A stretch of DNA of 64,000 bases from contig NZ_JABRWP010000002.1 of NCBI RefSeq assembly GCF_013249045.1, positions 310,001 through 374,000 on the forward strand. The letters run 5' to 3'. A model generated the notes under the pieces. That model was not told the origin of the DNA. It ran no database searches and saw nothing but the letters and a program-made list of their open reading frames with translations. Of the stretch, positions 61,901 through 64,000 are shown one piece after another; position 1 is the stretch's first letter, and the number at the start of each line of letters is the position of its first letter. Position numbers and translations under genes: made by a program. The DNA comes from Winogradskyella eckloniae (GTDB taxonomy: Bacteria > Bacteroidota > Bacteroidia > Flavobacteriales > Flavobacteriaceae).

Positions 61901-63473
61901 TTTTGTGGGATTAATTTCGCCACCTCCACATCACGATATTTATTCTATTGAAGATTTAGCACAATTAATTTATGATCTTAAAAATGCTAATCGCGACGCT
62001 AGGATTAATGTAAAATTAGTGTCAGAAGTTGGTGTTGGTACTATCGCAGCTGGTGTTGCAAAAGCAAAAGCAGATGTTGTACTTATCGCTGGTTATGATG
62101 GTGGAACAGGAGCATCGCCTTTAACATCACTAAAGCATGCCGGTTTACCTTGGGAACTTGGTTTAGCGGAAGCGCAACAAACTTTAGTGCTTAATAATTT
62201 AAGAAGTAGAATTGTTGTAGAGTGTGATGGACAATTAAAAACCGGTCGAGATGTCGCTATTGCAGCATTGTTAGGTGCAGAAGAGTTTGGTTTTGCAACA
62301 GCTCCTTTAGTGGCTTCAGGTTGTATTATGATGCGTAAGTGTCACTTAAATACCTGTCCTGTTGGTATCGCAACACAAGATAAAGAATTGCGTAAAAACT
62401 TTAAAGGCACACCAGAGCATGTGATTAATTTCTTCTATTATATCGCGGAAGAATTAAGAGGAATAATGGCAGAATTAGGCTTTAGGTCTATGGCCGAAAT
62501 GATTGGTCAAACGCATAAAATTAATGCGAATAAAGCTATCAATCACTACAAAGCTAAAGGTTTAGATTTATCGTCAATTTTACACCGTCCAGAGGTTTAT
62601 AATAAAATGACGGTTAAGAATACAGAAAGACAAGAACATAATTTAGATAATGTGTTGGATTTTAAAATTCTAAAAGATTCGCATCGCGCATTATATAGAA
62701 AGGAGCAAATGAACCTGGCTTATCCAATAAAAAATACAGATAGAACTGTAGGCGCTATTGTAAGTAATGAAATTTCAAAAATTTATGGACATTTAGGCTT
62801 ACCTGAAGATACCTTAAACATCAATTTTGAAGGATCTGCTGGTCAAAGTTTTGGAGCTTTTGGAGCACACGGATTAACGTTCAACCTACAAGGGAATACT
62901 AATGATTATTTAGGGAAGGGCTTGTCTGGAGCTAAGCTAATCGTTAAGAAGCCTGAAAAAGCAGATTTTAAAGCAGAAGATAATATTATCATTGGTAATG
63001 TATGTCTCTTTGGAGCAGTTGAAGGTCAGGCCTATATTAATGGAATTGCTGGTGAGCGTTTCGCAGTAAGAAACTCAGGAGCCACTGCAGTTGTAGAAGG
63101 TGTGGGAGATCACTGTTGTGAATATATGACAGGTGGAAAAGTGGTTGTTCTTGGTAAAACAGGACGAAACTTTGCTGCAGGTATGAGTGGCGGAATTGCG
63201 TATGTATATGATCCAGAAAACAAGTTTAAAAATGGTTTATGTAATACTGAGACTATAGAATTTGAGAAAATTCTAAAGAAAGATGCTAGTGAGTTAAAGT
63301 CGATAATAGAGAATCACGTAAAATACACTAACAGTGATTTAGGCAAGTCTTTATTATCAGATTGGGAAACGAGTTTGAAGCATTTTGTGCGTGTAATGCC
63401 TACGGAGTACAAACGTGCTTTAAAGCGTTTAGAGACAGAAGAGCAAATGGTTGAAGAATTAGAAATAGCATAG
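58959..63473 (+). CDS. gltB: Glutamate synthase large subunit
   Basis: The 1504-residue protein has an N-terminal class II glutaminase domain: after a 16-residue propeptide ([10 protein letters not shown]) comes CGAGFI, whose Cys becomes the nucleophile. Later come [20 protein letters not shown] and [10 protein letters not shown]. The FMN-binding synthase domain holds [18 protein letters not shown] and [13 protein letters not shown], and the 3Fe-4S cluster is in [18 protein letters not shown]. The C-terminal GXGXG beta-helix is present. With GltD it makes two glutamate from glutamine and 2-oxoglutarate. It is divergent from the porin-amt operon, with gltD downstream. Confidence 0.97.
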   Translation: MLKKQGLYLPEFEHENCGAGFICNLKGEKTNQIIHDALEILVKLEHRGGVSADGKTGDGAGLLIDIPHAYFKRVCGFKVPVKGKYAVGMVFLPKNRNQYKFCKDTFEKEIIAQGLTVIGWREVPVDSTQLGEIALASEPNIEQLFVGKSNEVSEKDFNAKLYAARKITEHTVRNSKMSQSSYFYVSSLSMNTLIYKGIIMPEDIGPYYKDLQEDDLVTRLALVHQRFSTNTMPTWELAQPFRFMCQNGEINTLRGNVSRMRVREEIMKSDVFGPQIDKLFPIILPGKSDSASMDMVVELLTHTGRSLPEVMMMMIPEAWEKHKTMSPERKAFYDYNACIMEPWDGPASVPFTDGNYIGALLDRNGLRPSRYTVTKSGKLIMSSEIGVVDIDPEDVESHGRLEPGKMFLVDMNQGRIINDEEIKSKIVKERPYQEWLDKTRLHLKDIPYTGETCPIETLDIKTRQRLFNYTYEDIQEVITPMAQKAKEALGSMGIDTPLAVLSNKPQLISNYFKQLFAQVTNPPLDGIREEIVTDISLSLGKDRNIFSITERQCRKLKIQNPVISNDDLAKIRNIQVEGFKAETVEMLYQKDRGLNGLEDALDGIIVQIEKALLRKTNIIILSDRGVSKEMAPIPPLLACSYVSHQMNRLRKRSYFDIIIESAEPREPHHFATLFGYGASAVNPYMVNEIIRMQVTDGFITDMDEQKAVDNFNKAIGKGILKVMNKIGISTLRSYRGSQIFEIVGFNSQFVEKYFPYTASRIEGIGLYEIEKEIDKRYQHAYPSNVLDKRLGLNIGGDYRWRRNGEKHLFNPTTVAKLQQAVRLSDQASYDVYAKTINEQSKNLMTIRGLFEFNNIDPIPIEEVEPWTEIVKRFKTGAMSYGSISREAHENLAIAMNRIGGKSNSGEGGEDRRRFQPDINGDSRNSAIKQVASGRFGVTSHYLTNAKEIQIKMAQGAKPGEGGQLPGEKVLPWIASARNSTPFVGLISPPPHHDIYSIEDLAQLIYDLKNANRDARINVKLVSEVGVGTIAAGVAKAKADVVLIAGYDGGTGASPLTSLKHAGLPWELGLAEAQQTLVLNNLRSRIVVECDGQLKTGRDVAIAALLGAEEFGFATAPLVASGCIMMRKCHLNTCPVGIATQDKELRKNFKGTPEHVINFFYYIAEELRGIMAELGFRSMAEMIGQTHKINANKAINHYKAKGLDLSSILHRPEVYNKMTVKNTERQEHNLDNVLDFKILKDSHRALYRKEQMNLAYPIKNTDRTVGAIVSNEISKIYGHLGLPEDTLNINFEGSAGQSFGAFGAHGLTFNLQGNTNDYLGKGLSGAKLIVKKPEKADFKAEDNIIIGNVCLFGAVEGQAYINGIAGERFAVRNSGATAVVEGVGDHCCEYMTGGKVVVLGKTGRNFAAGMSGGIAYVYDPENKFKNGLCNTETIEFEKILKKDASELKSIIENHVKYTNSDLGKSLLSDWETSLKHFVRVMPTEYKRALKRLETEEQMVEELEIA

Positions 63474-63533
63474 TAATAGGCTGTTTTGAAGAGTTAAATA
63501 ATAAGAATTTAAATTTAGAAAGTCAGGAAGAGA

Positions 63534-63551
63534 TTCCAGCTTTCGCAGGAA
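63534..63551. repeat. Diverged ATTCCTGC-family hairpin before gltD
   Basis: GATTCCAGC-TTTC-GCAGGAAT keeps the arms of the repeat family with one mismatch. It lies 5 bases before the gltD start codon, where a ribosome binding site would be expected. Confidence 0.6.
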
Positions 63552-63556
63552 TAGAA

Positions 63557-64000
63557 ATGGGAAAAGTAACAGGTTTTAAAGAATTCGAAAGAAAAGATGA
63601 GTCATATAAGCCAGTAAAGGATCGTGTAAAACATTACAATGAATTTACGGTGCCTTTGAAGGATAAAGATATGACCGAACAAGGTTCGCGTTGTATGGAT
63701 TGTGGAATTCCATTTTGTCACAGTGGTTGTCCGCTAGGTAATCTTATTCCAGATTTTAACCATATGGTTCACCAAGGCGAATGGCAAAAAGCATCTTGGA
63801 TATTACATTCAACAAATAATTTCCCGGAGTTTACAGGGCGTTTGTGTCCTGCACCATGTGAGCAAGCCTGTGTATTAGGTATTATAGAAGATCCGGTTTC
63901 AATTGAAAATATTGAAAAAAATATTGTGGAACGTGCTTTTAAAGAAGGATGGATAAAGCCACAACCACCAAAAGTAAGAACAGGAAAAACGATTGCTATC
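63557..64000 (+). CDS. gltD: Glutamate synthase small subunit, N-terminal part
   Basis: The gene runs off the window; 148 codons are seen, starting MGKVTGFKEFERKDESYKP. The N-terminal 4Fe-4S region is clear: SRCMDCGIPFCHSGCPLGN and GRLCPAPCEQACVLGI. The last visible residues (GKTIAI) are the start of the FAD-binding Rossmann domain. It supplies NADPH electrons to GltB and lies 83 bases after it. Confidence 0.95.
   Translation, partial: MGKVTGFKEFERKDESYKPVKDRVKHYNEFTVPLKDKDMTEQGSRCMDCGIPFCHSGCPLGNLIPDFNHMVHQGEWQKASWILHSTNNFPEFTGRLCPAPCEQACVLGIIEDPVSIENIEKNIVERAFKEGWIKPQPPKVRTGKTIAI

Overview
The window looks like chromosome from a marine, low-GC member of the Flavobacteriaceae (Bacteroidetes). 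Signs are a SusC/SusD pair, a type IX secretion sorting tail, many small lipoproteins and beta-barrel proteins, genes without obvious Shine-Dalgarno sites, and promoter elements of the Bacteroidetes type (TTTG, 19-21 bases, TAnnTTTG). I saw no rRNA, tRNA, CRISPR array, transposase or phage structural gene. Gene calls rest on motifs and context read by eye.

Layout. 0-2.2 kb: end of a nitrilase-family enzyme and three small genes. 2.2-9.5 kb (minus): a tightly overlapping six-gene operon (FAD oxidoreductase, membrane polyferredoxin, MORN-repeat protein, three glycosyltransferases). 9.6-15.9 kb: DUF547 and outer-membrane proteins, a GH113-like lipoprotein, a BamA-like barrel and a convergent CarboxypepD_reg protein. 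16.1-20.9 kb: an NAD salvage / RNA repair cassette. 20.9-36.7 kb (minus): an arsenosugar-type cluster (ArsS radical SAM, TIGR04282/TIGR04283-like glycosyltransferases, purine nucleoside phosphorylase, rhodanese, symporter, SusC/SusD) with no ArsM in view. 36.8-42.7 kb: xanthine dehydrogenase, XdhC and guanine deaminase for purine catabolism. 42.7-45.4 kb: metY-metX behind a SAM-I riboswitch. 47.2-54.2 kb: leuA-leuC-leuD-leuB followed by PEP carboxylase. 54.3-64 kb: nitrogen assimilation (PII-amt, porin-amt, gltB-gltD).

The most striking part is 16.1-20.9 kb. A Nudix-winged-helix regulator (NrtR type) is followed by a short PRPP-synthetase-like enzyme, a 79-residue protein, an RNA 2'-phosphotransferase (KptA/Tpt1), a PPP-type phosphoesterase and a nicotinamide phosphoribosyltransferase-like enzyme. 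I find five copies of one 21-base dyad (TTTGYGT, 7 bases, ACRCAAA). One overlaps the -7 element of the regulator gene. The other four form two pairs that bracket the promoters of the prs-like and nadV-like genes, and both pairs are spaced by exactly 52 bases, about five helical turns. KptA consumes NAD+ and releases nicotinamide and an ADP-ribose cyclic phosphate, so the cassette could be a closed NAD+ loop: either the ordinary Prs/Nampt route, or a chromosomal version of the ADP-ribose-to-NAD+ route (NARP1: Adps and Namat) described in phages.

A second regulatory find is a shared promoter module (an ACCC-N12-GGGT dyad exactly 16 bases upstream of a TAnnTTTG element) in front of both the PII-amt and porin-amt operons, which suggests a common nitrogen-responsive activator.
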